A DNA stretch of 64,000 nt, taken from the NCBI GenBank assembly GCA_016933255.1, contig JAFGBF010000016.1, positions 1 to 64,000 of the forward strand. The letters run 5' to 3'. Shown here piece by piece: positions 14,687-23,862 of this stretch. Origin of the DNA: Candidatus Krumholzibacteriota bacterium. GTDB lineage: Bacteria; Krumholzibacteriota; Krumholzibacteriia; Krumholzibacteriales; Krumholzibacteriaceae. Every line of letters starts with the position of its first letter. Within the stretch, counting starts at the first letter, position 1. The notes beneath the pieces are model-generated. The model did not search any database, was not told the DNA's origin, and worked only from the letters and a program-made list of their open reading frames with translations. Made by a program: the position numbers and the translations under genes.

Positions 14687-16423
14687 GTGAGTAAGAGCCT
14701 GAGATACAAGACAATTCTGGTGCTTATCGTGAGTTTGGGTGCTCTCTGGTTTTTATTGCCGACCTTCCGACTCATCATGATGAGCGAGGAAGAACGGCAG
14801 GCGATGGCTATTGAGAGGCCTGAGGAATATGACAAGCTTGAAAGCAAGGCTATCAAGCGGGGACTCGATCTGAGCGGAGGGATGCATCTGGTCCTCGAAG
14901 TCGATGACTCGAAACTCGACGAAGATGAACGGGTCGATGTAGTGGATAGAGCTCTGGAAGTGATCAGGAACAGAGTCGATCAGTTCGGAGTGACAGAGCC
15001 GGTAATCAAAAGGGAAGGATCGAAAAGGATCATTGTCCAGTTACCGGGACTCCAGGACCCCGCAAGGGCCAGAAGGCTGATCGGGCAGACAGCGATGCTT
15101 GAATGGCGGCTGATACGGCAGAGGGCGGTCGTAGTCGATATCGTCAAGCGGCTGGATGTCGTTCTCAGGGACACGCCCGAAGATTCGCTGGCAGAGAAGC
15201 AGGTTATCGAAGGAGAGACATCGATAGGTACTGATCCTGTCCTGGACCGGTCCGAAACTGAAATAGCCGCGGCGATCCAGGATCAGCCTGATTCGTTTGC
15301 CCAGGACTCTCTTCTATTTCCCCTGCCCCAGTCCGAGATCCTTCCGGAGATCCCTCTTCAGGAATCCGACAGGGACAAACCGTTCAGTTCGTATCTTATG
15401 ACGTTCTACAAAGACTGGCTTGTCGTTCACGAAAAGAATGTGCCGAGAGTAAGAAAACTGCTCGCTCTTGAGGAAGCGCAGAAAGCGATCCCGGATGATT
15501 CCGATTTTCTGTGGCTCGACGAATGGGCCGATCTGCCGGAGGGGGGAAGGGGTAAATTCCTTTTCCTGGTCGCCCGCGATGAGATGGTATCGGGGAAAAA
15601 CCTTCAGAACGCAACTCCAGCTTCAGATCCGAACAGCCCCAACAAGCTTCTTATCAGATTCCAGTTCAATCGGGCCGGAGCGAGGGAGCTTTCGAGATTT
15701 ACCGGAAAAAATATCAACAGGTTCACTGCTATCGTTCTTGACGGGAAGATCAAATCATATCCTATTATCAGAACAAAGATCCCTGACGGACGCGGAGTCA
15801 TAGAAGGAACCTTTACCGACACGGAAGCAAAAGACCTCTCGGTCGTTCTCAGGGCAGGCGCGCTTCCGGCCGACCTTATTCCGAGGGAAGAGAGGACTGT
15901 CGGTCCGAGCCTCGGATCCGATTCGATCATGATGGGCCTTCGCGCGGCGCTTCTCGGTCTCGCGCTGGTCGTTCTCTTTATGGTTTTTTATTATAAAATA
16001 TCAGGTTTGATCGCTTCGCTTGCTCTGATCCTGAACCTGCTGATCCTCTTCGGCCTGCTTGCCTATCTTGGCGCGGCGCTTACGCTGCCGGGGATCGCCG
16101 GTATCATTCTTACGATCGGAATGGCGATTGACGCGAATGTGCTCATTTTCGAAAGGATCCGTGAAGAGCTTAGAAAAGCGAAGACGATCCGCTCGGCGAT
16201 CGATGCCGGCTACGACAAGGCATTTACCACGATCGTTGACGCGAATCTGACTACGCTTATTACTGCTGTGGTCCTGTGGCAGTTTGGAACCGGGCCGATC
16301 AAGGGATTCGCCACGACATTAAGTATTGGGATACTTGGAAGTATGTTTTCCGCGCTGATCTTCAGCCGCCTGTTGTTCGATCTTTGGACAAAAAATGGAA
16401 AGATAAAAAAGCTCAGCATCTAG
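14687..16423 (+). CDS. secD: Protein translocase subunit SecD
   Basis: 578 residues. One N-terminal transmembrane helix (about 8-27), a large periplasmic domain starting with the family motif KRGLDLSGGMHLVLEVD, RVDQFGVTEPVIKREG and LIGQTAMLEWRLI, then five C-terminal helices with GTFTDTEAKDLSVVLRAGAL and GMAIDANVLIFERIREEL. SecD with SecF uses the proton gradient to pull exported proteins out of the SecYEG channel. The GTG start at 14687 is the only one consistent with the signal anchor. SecF follows after 25 bp. Length and motifs are normal. The many exported proteins in this window would depend on it. Confidence 0.96.
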   Translation: MSKSLRYKTILVLIVSLGALWFLLPTFRLIMMSEEERQAMAIERPEEYDKLESKAIKRGLDLSGGMHLVLEVDDSKLDEDERVDVVDRALEVIRNRVDQFGVTEPVIKREGSKRIIVQLPGLQDPARARRLIGQTAMLEWRLIRQRAVVVDIVKRLDVVLRDTPEDSLAEKQVIEGETSIGTDPVLDRSETEIAAAIQDQPDSFAQDSLLFPLPQSEILPEIPLQESDRDKPFSSYLMTFYKDWLVVHEKNVPRVRKLLALEEAQKAIPDDSDFLWLDEWADLPEGGRGKFLFLVARDEMVSGKNLQNATPASDPNSPNKLLIRFQFNRAGARELSRFTGKNINRFTAIVLDGKIKSYPIIRTKIPDGRGVIEGTFTDTEAKDLSVVLRAGALPADLIPREERTVGPSLGSDSIMMGLRAALLGLALVVLFMVFYYKISGLIASLALILNLLILFGLLAYLGAALTLPGIAGIILTIGMAIDANVLIFERIREELRKAKTIRSAIDAGYDKAFTTIVDANLTTLITAVVLWQFGTGPIKGFATTLSIGILGSMFSALIFSRLLFDLWTKNGKIKKLSI

Positions 16424-16448
16424 ACGAGCTACCTGTAGAGGAGAAAAA

Positions 16449-17618
16449 ATGCAGTTTTTTGGCGAAACGCACATTAATTTTGTGGATTTCAGGAACAAGG
16501 CTTTCATCCTCTCTCTTGTCCTGATCCTGGCAGGCCTCGGTTCTCTGGCTATCAAAGGGGGGCCCGACCTCAGTATTGATTTTGAAGGCGGGACACTGGT
16601 ACAGCTCAGATTCGACAAGCCCGTACCGATCTCTACGCTCAGGACCATCATAGAAGAAGCGGGATATGAAAAAGGCGATATCCAGGAGTTCGGCGATCCC
16701 AAAGAATTTCTGATAACGATAGAAAAAATCAGCGAAACAGAAATAGCGGCGGAAAAGCTTCTTGAAGCTCTTGTCAAAACCGCTCCCGATGCCGGTTGGA
16801 ATCTTGTCTCCGCGAAAGAGATGCCTCCGGATTTCTCGAGGGATTTCGAGGGCGGCAATCTTGTTGTGGTAGAGGCAGCCTCGCTGCCTCCGATGGACGG
16901 CCTCAAGGAAGGGGTCAGAGAGAACGGCGTAGGGTTTGTAGAGGTGACAAAAGAATCTGAAAGCAGGGTCGCTTTCAGCCTGCCGTATCTGGGAATCGAA
17001 TCTAAAGCAGCCCAGGAGCTTAAAGAGATAGTCATGGCGCAGTTCCCTGACAGGAAGATAGAGATCAGAAGGACGGAGACGGTAGGCCCGAAGATCGGGG
17101 AGGAACTGAAGAACCGTGCATGGGCGGCGATCATAATCTCGATGTTCGGAATACTTGTCTACATCAGCTGGCGGTTCGAATTCAAGTTCGCCATAGGTGC
17201 GATCCTGGCGCTTGCTCATGACGTTATCATCACGCTCGGAATATTCTCCCTTCTCGGCAAGGAGATATCGCTTGTCATTATCGCCGCCTTGCTGACGATA
17301 GTAGGATATTCTCTAAACGACACGATCGTTGTTTTTGACAGGATAAGGGAAAATTTCAGCCTGAGAAGACGTGAATCGTACGACAGAATGATCAACATCT
17401 CGATCAACGAATCGCTGGGAAGGACCATCATAACATCGCTGACGACTCTTATAGTCGTTGTATCCCTGTATTTTTACGGTGGGGAAGTCATCCACGATTT
17501 TGCCTTCGCCCTGCTGGTCGGAGTTGTGGTCGGTACGTATTCATCGATCTTTGTAGCAAGTCCTGTCCTTATTGAATGGCAGAACAGGTTCACGGCCCGC
17601 AGCAAGACCAGGTCGTGA
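16449..17618 (+). CDS. secF: Protein translocase subunit SecF, with enlarged periplasmic domain
   Basis: 389 residues. An N-terminal helix, the motif LSIDFEGGTLVQLRFDK, a periplasmic domain, then five helices with RFEFKFAIGAILALAHDVIITLG, GYSLNDTIVVFDRIREN and SINESLGRTIITSLTTL, all diagnostic of SecF. It partners with SecD in the same operon. Typical SecF is about 300 residues; the surplus of roughly 80-90 lies between the first FEGG motif and TVGPKIGEEL and includes a second DFEGGNLVVVEA motif, as though part of the P1 head were repeated. Whether this is a true duplication needs structure prediction. Confidence 0.94.
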   Translation: MQFFGETHINFVDFRNKAFILSLVLILAGLGSLAIKGGPDLSIDFEGGTLVQLRFDKPVPISTLRTIIEEAGYEKGDIQEFGDPKEFLITIEKISETEIAAEKLLEALVKTAPDAGWNLVSAKEMPPDFSRDFEGGNLVVVEAASLPPMDGLKEGVRENGVGFVEVTKESESRVAFSLPYLGIESKAAQELKEIVMAQFPDRKIEIRRTETVGPKIGEELKNRAWAAIIISMFGILVYISWRFEFKFAIGAILALAHDVIITLGIFSLLGKEISLVIIAALLTIVGYSLNDTIVVFDRIRENFSLRRRESYDRMINISINESLGRTIITSLTTLIVVVSLYFYGGEVIHDFAFALLVGVVVGTYSSIFVASPVLIEWQNRFTARSKTRS

Positions 17619-17668
17619 CCTCAGCAGGCATGATCCGGCGGTCTTCTGGTCAGTGAGGATCCTTCCGT

Positions 17669-18184
17669 ATGGGCGCAGTGTTTGAGCATATCGGCCTGGT
17701 GCTGCTGTATATCTTTTTCCTGCTTCTCAATCTGCTTATATTTGTGGGGCTTCCGGGCTCGTGGGTGATGTTTGCCGGCATCATCATATACCTTCTTTTT
17801 GCCGGTATTTCGTCGATAGGCTGGACCTGTCTGATAATCATGGCCGCTCTTCTTGTAATCGGCGAGATAGTCGAGTCCACTCTCGGCGTCGTAGTCGCTG
17901 CAGGAAAGGGGGCGACAAGGTGGGGGATCCTGGGCACCTTTCTCGGCGGGATCGCGGGCGCGATCGGGGGCACGGCGATAATCCCGGTCATCGGGAGTGT
18001 GATATTTGCCCTTGTCGGAGCATTCGCCGGGGCTGTGATCTGTGAATATATATATTACAACTCCCTTGATCAGGCTCTCAGAACAGGATTTTTTGCCTTT
18101 ATCGGCAAGCTTCTGGCGATCTTTGTCAAGGTCGCGCTGGGTTTGATAGTCCTCGGTCTTTTCATTTATAAAAGCTGGCCCTGA
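17669..18184 (+). CDS. DUF456 family membrane protein
   Basis: 171 residues, almost entirely hydrophobic with four or five helices and two Gly-rich stretches (LGTFLGGIAGAIGGTAIIP; GAFAGAVICEYI) typical of DUF456. The family has no established function. GAGG upstream supports the ATG. It follows secF by 50 bp and probably shares its transcript. Confidence 0.82.
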   Translation: MGAVFEHIGLVLLYIFFLLLNLLIFVGLPGSWVMFAGIIIYLLFAGISSIGWTCLIIMAALLVIGEIVESTLGVVVAAGKGATRWGILGTFLGGIAGAIGGTAIIPVIGSVIFALVGAFAGAVICEYIYYNSLDQALRTGFFAFIGKLLAIFVKVALGLIVLGLFIYKSWP

Positions 18185-18279
18185 CCCGCAAATGTATATT
18201 TTTCAGGACATCATTCTAAAAAACAGGACACTTTCATTTCGAAGAGCCCCGTAACTCGTTATTTTTCATCTTAATCTAA

Positions 18280-18294
18280 TGGCACATGCCTTGC
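18280..18294 (+). promoter_or_regulatory. Sigma54-type (-24/-12) promoter
   Basis: TGGCACATGCCTTGC has the invariant GG and GC at the correct spacing and TGGCAC plus TTGC exactly as in the family consensus TGGCACG-N4-TTGC. The start would be near 18306, giving a 156-nt leader before the DUF4783 gene and the NtrY-like kinase. Sigma54 promoters need an enhancer-binding ATPase, which is not encoded in this window. Confidence 0.72.
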
Positions 18295-18305
18295 CCTTAT
18301 ATTAA

Positions 18306-18461
18306 AGGCTAACGTGATTGTGCCGCCTTTGAAGCAGAGGCGGTGTGGCTGCGGCGTAGAGACAGCCGTTCCCGGACCGCCGGCAACCTGAACCGGGTCA
18401 CTCCCGTGATTTTCGGGAGGAACCTGCCCGGGAGCTGCGATCCCTGGGGAGGAAAGTCGTT
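18306..18461 (+). ncRNA. Candidate structured 5' leader (unidentified)
   Basis: Four successive hairpins can be drawn: CCGCCT 18323-18328 with AGGCGG 18338-18343; GGCTG 18347-18351 with CAGCC 18363-18367; CCCGG 18371-18375 with CCGGG 18393-18397; CTCCCG 18401-18406 with CGGGAG 18414-18419. Then CCTGCCC (18423-18429) can pair at six of seven positions with GGGGAGG (18446-18452), which contains the ribosome binding site. It fits no riboswitch class I can recognise. It may be a translational control element. Confidence 0.4.
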
Positions 18462-18953
18462 TTGCGAAGTTTGCTCATATATCTATCTGTGATTTCTTTC
18501 ATATCGCTTATGGTCTGGCCCTGTGAGATTGAGGCACAACGCCCCGGAAGGACTCTCCAGGATCCTGCTTCGCTGAAAGAGGCCAGTTCCCCCTCGAAGA
18601 TCTTCAGTAAGATAGAGATATCGTGGCGGAATTCAGATGCCAGATACCTGGCGGATCTTGTGGGCAGCGGAAAGGCATATATAGTGTTGGGGGAGAAAGG
18701 TCCCCGGGGCGGTTATTACAGCAAGTCACAGGTCTTTTATCTTATGAAGAGGATGTTCGGGGAATATTCCCAGCTAAAGTTTGAATTTGTAAAGTATCAC
18801 AATATCAACGATAGAAGCAAAAAAGTCTTCGCGGTCGCTTCCCGAAGCTATAAAAACATTCGCAGTGACAAGGTCTTTCAGGATAAGGTATACATTACAC
18901 TCGGTAAAGAGGGGGATGACTGGGTGTTGACCGAGATCAAGACTACGCGATGA
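18462..18953 (+). CDS. Exported DUF4783-like (NTF2-fold type) protein
   Basis: 163 residues with a signal peptide (MRSLLIYLSVISFISLMVWP, cleavage near EAQ). The rest has the DUF4783 pattern: GGYYSKSQVFYLMKRMF, then FEFVKYHNIN and DKVYITLGKEGDDWVLTEIK, a cone-shaped NTF2-like fold in which no catalytic residues are obvious. TTG start at 18462, supported by GGGGAGG ending 9 nt upstream. It stands 31 bp before the giant sensor kinase and shares its sigma54-type promoter, so a periplasmic accessory role for that kinase is possible but unproven. Confidence 0.7.
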   Translation: MRSLLIYLSVISFISLMVWPCEIEAQRPGRTLQDPASLKEASSPSKIFSKIEISWRNSDARYLADLVGSGKAYIVLGEKGPRGGYYSKSQVFYLMKRMFGEYSQLKFEFVKYHNINDRSKKVFAVASRSYKNIRSDKVFQDKVYITLGKEGDDWVLTEIKTTR

Positions 18954-18984
18954 CCTTCGATACCGGTTCCTGGAGATTTGTGCT

Positions 18985-21900
18985 GTGTATATTGAAAAAG
19001 AAAAAAAGATATTCAATACTGCTCTCTGGGTGTTTCTGATTGGGGCACTCGCTTTTTTTATCGCATTTATCTCGACAGGAAGGATCAGTATCAAGGCCAC
19101 CGTATGGCTCGTCCTTCTTCTCCTGAATGCCGGGTTCATAATATTCATACTCCTGCCCTATCCGGGAAGGAAGCTTGCGGGGCCGCGGCGCGGGGCGCAT
19201 ACCCAGAAGAAATGGTATCCGAAAAACCTCTCCGATATAGTGGAAAAAAAGGAAGAAGGGCCTGAAGACCGGAAACGAAAGATCTTTTCTCCGTCCAGGA
19301 CGATAGAACCTGTTCCGCTGATCCCCCTTTTGCTTCTCCTTGTCACGATTATTTTCGCAATGCCTCTCAGGCGTGAATCTGAACAGTCGCGAGAAAAAGA
19401 GGTGAAGGCCCTCGTTGAGATCTTTGACAGATCAGGTTCGGCAATCAGAGATCTCGAAGAGGCTGCGATCTCCAGCGCGGAAACAAGCGCTGGATTTCTT
19501 GCCGGGTACGATCTCGAAAGGATCGCCAATGATGAAGTCGCAAAGTTGATGACGGCTCTCGATTCTATCGCTGTCGATAAGGGGGCGGGGCTCAGGCCTT
19601 TTGGTGAACTTGGCATACAGATATATTCGATGAGCGGTAAAAGGGTGGCGTGGGGCGGGTCGCCCCGTTATCACGGGAGCGTCCTGCCTGAAAGCGAAGA
19701 TTCAGTAATATTTACCAGCATGACACAGCTTTATACTCTGCTTGTCTATGAGGCTCCTTTGCCCGCCGGCGGGAGGGTAGTGATCGATATACCTCTGGAG
19801 GTCAACTACCGGATAAGCAACAGGTTTCTAAAAAACACAGGCATTGCGGAGATGCTTACAGTCAAGTATGGCCACGAAGTCGAGTTCAGGTTCTGGATGG
19901 GTAACGATCCGGGCGGCGCAAATTGGAAAGCAGATGAACTTCTGGAAAGAAAGCCCCGGGTCGTCAGGGAAGAGAGCGGAAAGGTCAGAGTATTCGGAGT
20001 CCTTCGATCAGTCTTCGGCCACAGGCTGGCAATTCTTAACGTAAGCGGAGAGACGTACGGCGCAGCGATAAGTTCGAAAGAGAAAAAAAAGACAATGTGG
20101 GCTGGCGTACTTCTCATTATTAACGTCCTGGTCCTGGCCAAATGGGTCTATCACAGGTTTGCCAAGAAACTAAGGGTGGGGCGGGGAGAAATATGGAATC
20201 TTGTCAGGCGGGTAGCATTTCTGACATTCCTCCTTGTTTTGATCAGATACATCCTGCTGCGGACAGATACACCGAGCATCTTTTTCGGGATCAACCTCTT
20301 CGATCCGGCTCTCTTCGCCGATAATCTTCCGGGAGGTCTTGCGAGGACCACGGGGGATTTTCTTATTACATCCCTCTTTTTTCTGATACTGGTCTTTGGC
20401 GTAGTAAAGGTCTTCCGCACATATTATTCCGGATACATGGAGAGGAAGATCGAAACAGGGAAAAAAACCAATTATCTGAGAATCGCCGCAAAAGCTGTTT
20501 TGCTGACATTGATCCTTGCGGCGGCGGCCTATCTTTCTTCGCGGACAGTCTCAAGGGTGATCCTCAACGCCAATCCCAGATTGCTCGGCCTCGACACGGA
20601 ATTTTACAGAGTACCGGTGCTCTCGCTCCACATGGCCATGCTTTTTTCTTTGGCCGGGATTTTCATCACCACGATCTTCTGTAGCCGTGTCGTCCTGGTA
20701 TGGGGAGGAGGCAATCTTCTGGAGGGTATCCCGGCGGGTATAGCCGCGATCGCTGCGATGACGCTTTTGCTCGATCCTCACTGGTCGCTGATCGCCGCCT
20801 GCGCGGCCCTGTTTTTCCTTTCTGTGAGGATCTTTCCCCTGCTTAGAAAAGAAGAAGCGCTTTCGCTGATATTTACCTCTTTTTTCATAGTCCTTGTCTG
20901 TTCTCTTGTCGTGTACGGAATCGCTTCATCGGAATATGAAGGGCTGCGCAGGGGAAGAGTGGTGGAAAAACTGGAAAGTTTCAATGATCCCGAAGGCAAC
21001 TGGCTGATGATCGTACTTCCGGATCTATGTGAGAATATTACTCAAAGCAGGGCTGCTACGGCGAAAGTCCTTTCGAGAAAAAACTCTACGGCATTCGAAT
21101 TATGGGCAGAAAGCGAACTGAGCCGATTCGGGTTTCCATGCGTTTTTGATGTCTATGACGCCAGAGGAACCAGGTTTTCCAGATTTTCAATGGGGATGCC
21201 TTATGAAGTGATCTACGCTCTCCCAGATACTCTGAGGGTAAGCCAGGTGCCTGATGTAGTGAAGATCACAAGGGAGACAGAGGTGGGTAAAGTCCATTTT
21301 CTGATCGGAACAGCTCCCCTTTATCATATCAACGGGATCAGCGCCGGGTATGTCGAGATCAAGGTGCCGTACTTCTTCGATAACCCCGAACTGCTTGTAA
21401 GCGCTGGCCCGATGGCGCCGGAGATATTCAAGAATCTGGAAAGCGGAGAACTTGCCCCGAGGATAGACGAACCGGAGGATCTGCTGGTGGCGCGTATCAG
21501 CGCAGGCAGGGTGATAAGTTCATCAGCGCCTGTTATCGCGTCAGGAGCGGCGCTGTCGAAAAAAGAAGGAGAATGGTTCAAACTTGAAGCTGACGGAGAA
21601 AGGTACAGCTGCCTGACAGGATACGGCGCGGAAGATAAGGGTTATCTGGTCGGTTACAGGGAGGGATCGTTAAACGATCGCATCCTTCAGTGGGCGATGG
21701 TGGTCTCCATCAATATAATCCTGACTCTGATATCCCTTGCAGTCCTGCTTATCATACGCAGGCTCCCGATACTGGGGAGCCTTACGCCCGCGGTTGAATT
21801 TTCGAACAGGCTGAGTTTCAGGCGCAAGCTGCTCCTCTCATTCCTTGCGGTATCTGTCATGCCTGTGATCCTGATGGGAGTCTTTTCCGGAAGATATATC

Positions 21901-23859
21901 AAGTACAGATTCAGGGCGGAGGGAGACCGTGAAGCTTTGGCCGCCGTCAGATCGGCAGAGTCGTTTATCCGCCATTCGATAAGGTCTGAAGCTGAAGCAT
22001 TTGCGGGAAGCCAGTATCTTGGAGACGTTCTTTCCGGAGAGGAAGACCCGGAGATAAGGGATATCTCTAGATTCGAGGGCACGAGATTCACTTTGTTTGA
22101 CAGGGATGGGGATATCCTTCTTGATGAGAACCTCGGCGATTTCAGCGGTGAAGAGATCGGTCATCTTATTTCGCAGAGCGAGACAGGCATGGTGACTCTG
22201 ACGTACAGCTATCCGTTCCTGTATGGGGGAACGGTAATACCTGTTTCGCTCCCGGGCAGTCCCAAGGGATTTCTTTTCTACACAAGGAGACTTGACGATG
22301 ATTTCATCGGGAAAATAGCCGGTGTCATCGGACAGAATATTAACATCTATTTTGACGGGACGATAAAAGCGACAAGTAAAAGAGAACTTTTTACCGGAGG
22401 TTTTCTCGATCAGCTTCTTTCCCCCTCCGTCTATGCCGATATAGGTCTTGGAGGAAGCAGCACGATTGTGCGCGACCAGACTCTTGGAAATTATTCGTAT
22501 AAGGTCGCAAACAGGGTGCTTTCCTCGATCTCCGGGAATATAAGATGCGTGCTTGCTGTCCCTATGCTTTATCGTACTGCTCTTGTCAGAAGAGAGGTCC
22601 TGAAGTCATACGCCCTTATTCTGGGGCTGCTTGCGCTGCTCTTTTCCGCCGCTGTAACGCTTGGGGTATTTCTCGCCGGGAAGATCATAAACCCGATCGC
22701 AGCTCTCAGAGGAGGAACAAAAAGGATAATCAAAGGGGATCTTGAATTTATGCTGGAGGCGGAAGCCCAGGATGAGATAGGCGATCTTGTCGATTCTTTC
22801 AACACGATGACGACTGCTTTGAGAGGAGCAAGGCGCGATATCCTGGAAAGGCAGAGGTATCTTTCCGCGATCCTTGAAAATATCGGGACCGGCGTAGTGT
22901 CGACTGGAAAAGACGGCCGTATAGCTACGATCAACCCTTCGGGCGAAAGACTCTTCGGTCTGAAAGGAAGGGAAATAATAGGGATGAAACCCGAAGAAAT
23001 CGGTCAAAAAGAGTTGGCGCCTTTCATGGATCTGTTCGATATAAATTCCGAGGAAACAATTGAAAAAGAGATAACACTTCTTCCAGGAGAGAACAAACGT
23101 ATCGTCAAAGCGGTAATAACAAGGCTGTCTGCCGAAAATGAAAATCTTGGGACGGTGATAGTCTTTGACGATCTTACCGAATTGATAAAGACGAAGAAAC
23201 TGTCGGCATGGGTGGAGATGGCCAGGCAGATAGCGCATGAAGTAAAAAATCCTCTGACTCCGATAAAACTTTCTGTGCAATTGATGCAGAGGGCTTACAG
23301 GGGGGATAGGGAAGAGTTCGCGCAGATCTTCGAGGAGGGCTCTGAAACAGTAATTCGACAGACAGAAATACTTAAGAAGATAGCATCAGAATTTTCAAGT
23401 TTCGGAAAGGTGATAGATCTCAACCCTGAAAAAATAGAGGCCGGTGATTTTATAAGAAAGATACTATCAGGGTATAAAGGCGCCGATGATGTAGAGATAA
23501 GTTATACTGAAAAAGACCAGGTGGCAGTATTAGCCGACAGGGAAGGGTTGCGGAAGATCATCGTGAATCTTATTGAGAATGCACTGGATGCGATGGAGAA
23601 TGGCGGAGGATTGGAGGTCGGACTCGCTCGGGAAGGGTCGATGGCAGTGATCTCCGTTGTCGACAGCGGGATCGGGCTGTCTGGAGAGATCGAAGGAAAG
23701 CTATTTGAGCCTTACTTTTCCACCAAGACTAATGGTACGGGGCTGGGCCTTGCTATATGTGAAAGTCTCGCCAGGGAAATGGATGGAGAGATCGTTATCA
23801 GGAACAGAAGCGGTATTCAGGGAGTCGAAGCTATTATCAGAATACCGGCTGCGGAGTAA
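18985..23859 (+). CDS. Very large NtrY-like membrane histidine kinase
   Basis: 1624 residues, about twice the usual NtrY length. The N-terminal 1200 residues alternate hydrophobic clusters (near residues 10-55, 105-125, 365-530, 545-660, 890-990) with extracytoplasmic stretches. A last helix near 1207-1228 is followed by HAMP (to about 1285), PAS (1290-1400), HisKA with His1418 in MARQIAHEVKNPLTPIKLS and HATPase (NLIENALDAMENGGG; TNGTGLGLAICESLAREMDG). The kinase core and the NPLTPIKLS box are NtrY-type; NtrY kinases signal through an NtrX-type sigma54 activator. No regulator gene is adjacent. GTG start at 18985. The stop is 3 bp before the DUF4159 gene, so co-transcription with the envelope genes downstream is likely. 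Confidence 0.86.
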   Translation: MYIEKEKKIFNTALWVFLIGALAFFIAFISTGRISIKATVWLVLLLLNAGFIIFILLPYPGRKLAGPRRGAHTQKKWYPKNLSDIVEKKEEGPEDRKRKIFSPSRTIEPVPLIPLLLLLVTIIFAMPLRRESEQSREKEVKALVEIFDRSGSAIRDLEEAAISSAETSAGFLAGYDLERIANDEVAKLMTALDSIAVDKGAGLRPFGELGIQIYSMSGKRVAWGGSPRYHGSVLPESEDSVIFTSMTQLYTLLVYEAPLPAGGRVVIDIPLEVNYRISNRFLKNTGIAEMLTVKYGHEVEFRFWMGNDPGGANWKADELLERKPRVVREESGKVRVFGVLRSVFGHRLAILNVSGETYGAAISSKEKKKTMWAGVLLIINVLVLAKWVYHRFAKKLRVGRGEIWNLVRRVAFLTFLLVLIRYILLRTDTPSIFFGINLFDPALFADNLPGGLARTTGDFLITSLFFLILVFGVVKVFRTYYSGYMERKIETGKKTNYLRIAAKAVLLTLILAAAAYLSSRTVSRVILNANPRLLGLDTEFYRVPVLSLHMAMLFSLAGIFITTIFCSRVVLVWGGGNLLEGIPAGIAAIAAMTLLLDPHWSLIAACAALFFLSVRIFPLLRKEEALSLIFTSFFIVLVCSLVVYGIASSEYEGLRRGRVVEKLESFNDPEGNWLMIVLPDLCENITQSRAATAKVLSRKNSTAFELWAESELSRFGFPCVFDVYDARGTRFSRFSMGMPYEVIYALPDTLRVSQVPDVVKITRETEVGKVHFLIGTAPLYHINGISAGYVEIKVPYFFDNPELLVSAGPMAPEIFKNLESGELAPRIDEPEDLLVARISAGRVISSSAPVIASGAALSKKEGEWFKLEADGERYSCLTGYGAEDKGYLVGYREGSLNDRILQWAMVVSINIILTLISLAVLLIIRRLPILGSLTPAVEFSNRLSFRRKLLLSFLAVSVMPVILMGVFSGRYIKYRFRAEGDREALAAVRSAESFIRHSIRSEAEAFAGSQYLGDVLSGEEDPEIRDISRFEGTRFTLFDRDGDILLDENLGDFSGEEIGHLISQSETGMVTLTYSYPFLYGGTVIPVSLPGSPKGFLFYTRRLDDDFIGKIAGVIGQNINIYFDGTIKATSKRELFTGGFLDQLLSPSVYADIGLGGSSTIVRDQTLGNYSYKVANRVLSSISGNIRCVLAVPMLYRTALVRREVLKSYALILGLLALLFSAAVTLGVFLAGKIINPIAALRGGTKRIIKGDLEFMLEAEAQDEIGDLVDSFNTMTTALRGARRDILERQRYLSAILENIGTGVVSTGKDGRIATINPSGERLFGLKGREIIGMKPEEIGQKELAPFMDLFDINSEETIEKEITLLPGENKRIVKAVITRLSAENENLGTVIVFDDLTELIKTKKLSAWVEMARQIAHEVKNPLTPIKLSVQLMQRAYRGDREEFAQIFEEGSETVIRQTEILKKIASEFSSFGKVIDLNPEKIEAGDFIRKILSGYKGADDVEISYTEKDQVAVLADREGLRKIIVNLIENALDAMENGGGLEVGLAREGSMAVISVVDSGIGLSGEIEGKLFEPYFSTKTNGTGLGLAICESLAREMDGEIVIRNRSGIQGVEAIIRIPAAE

Positions 23860-23862
23860 GCG

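Noticed and set aside
18446-18456. GAGGAAAGTC, the P4 signature of RNase P RNA
   Set aside because: No other RNase P element follows; the bases run directly into a well-formed coding region. It is a ribosome site.
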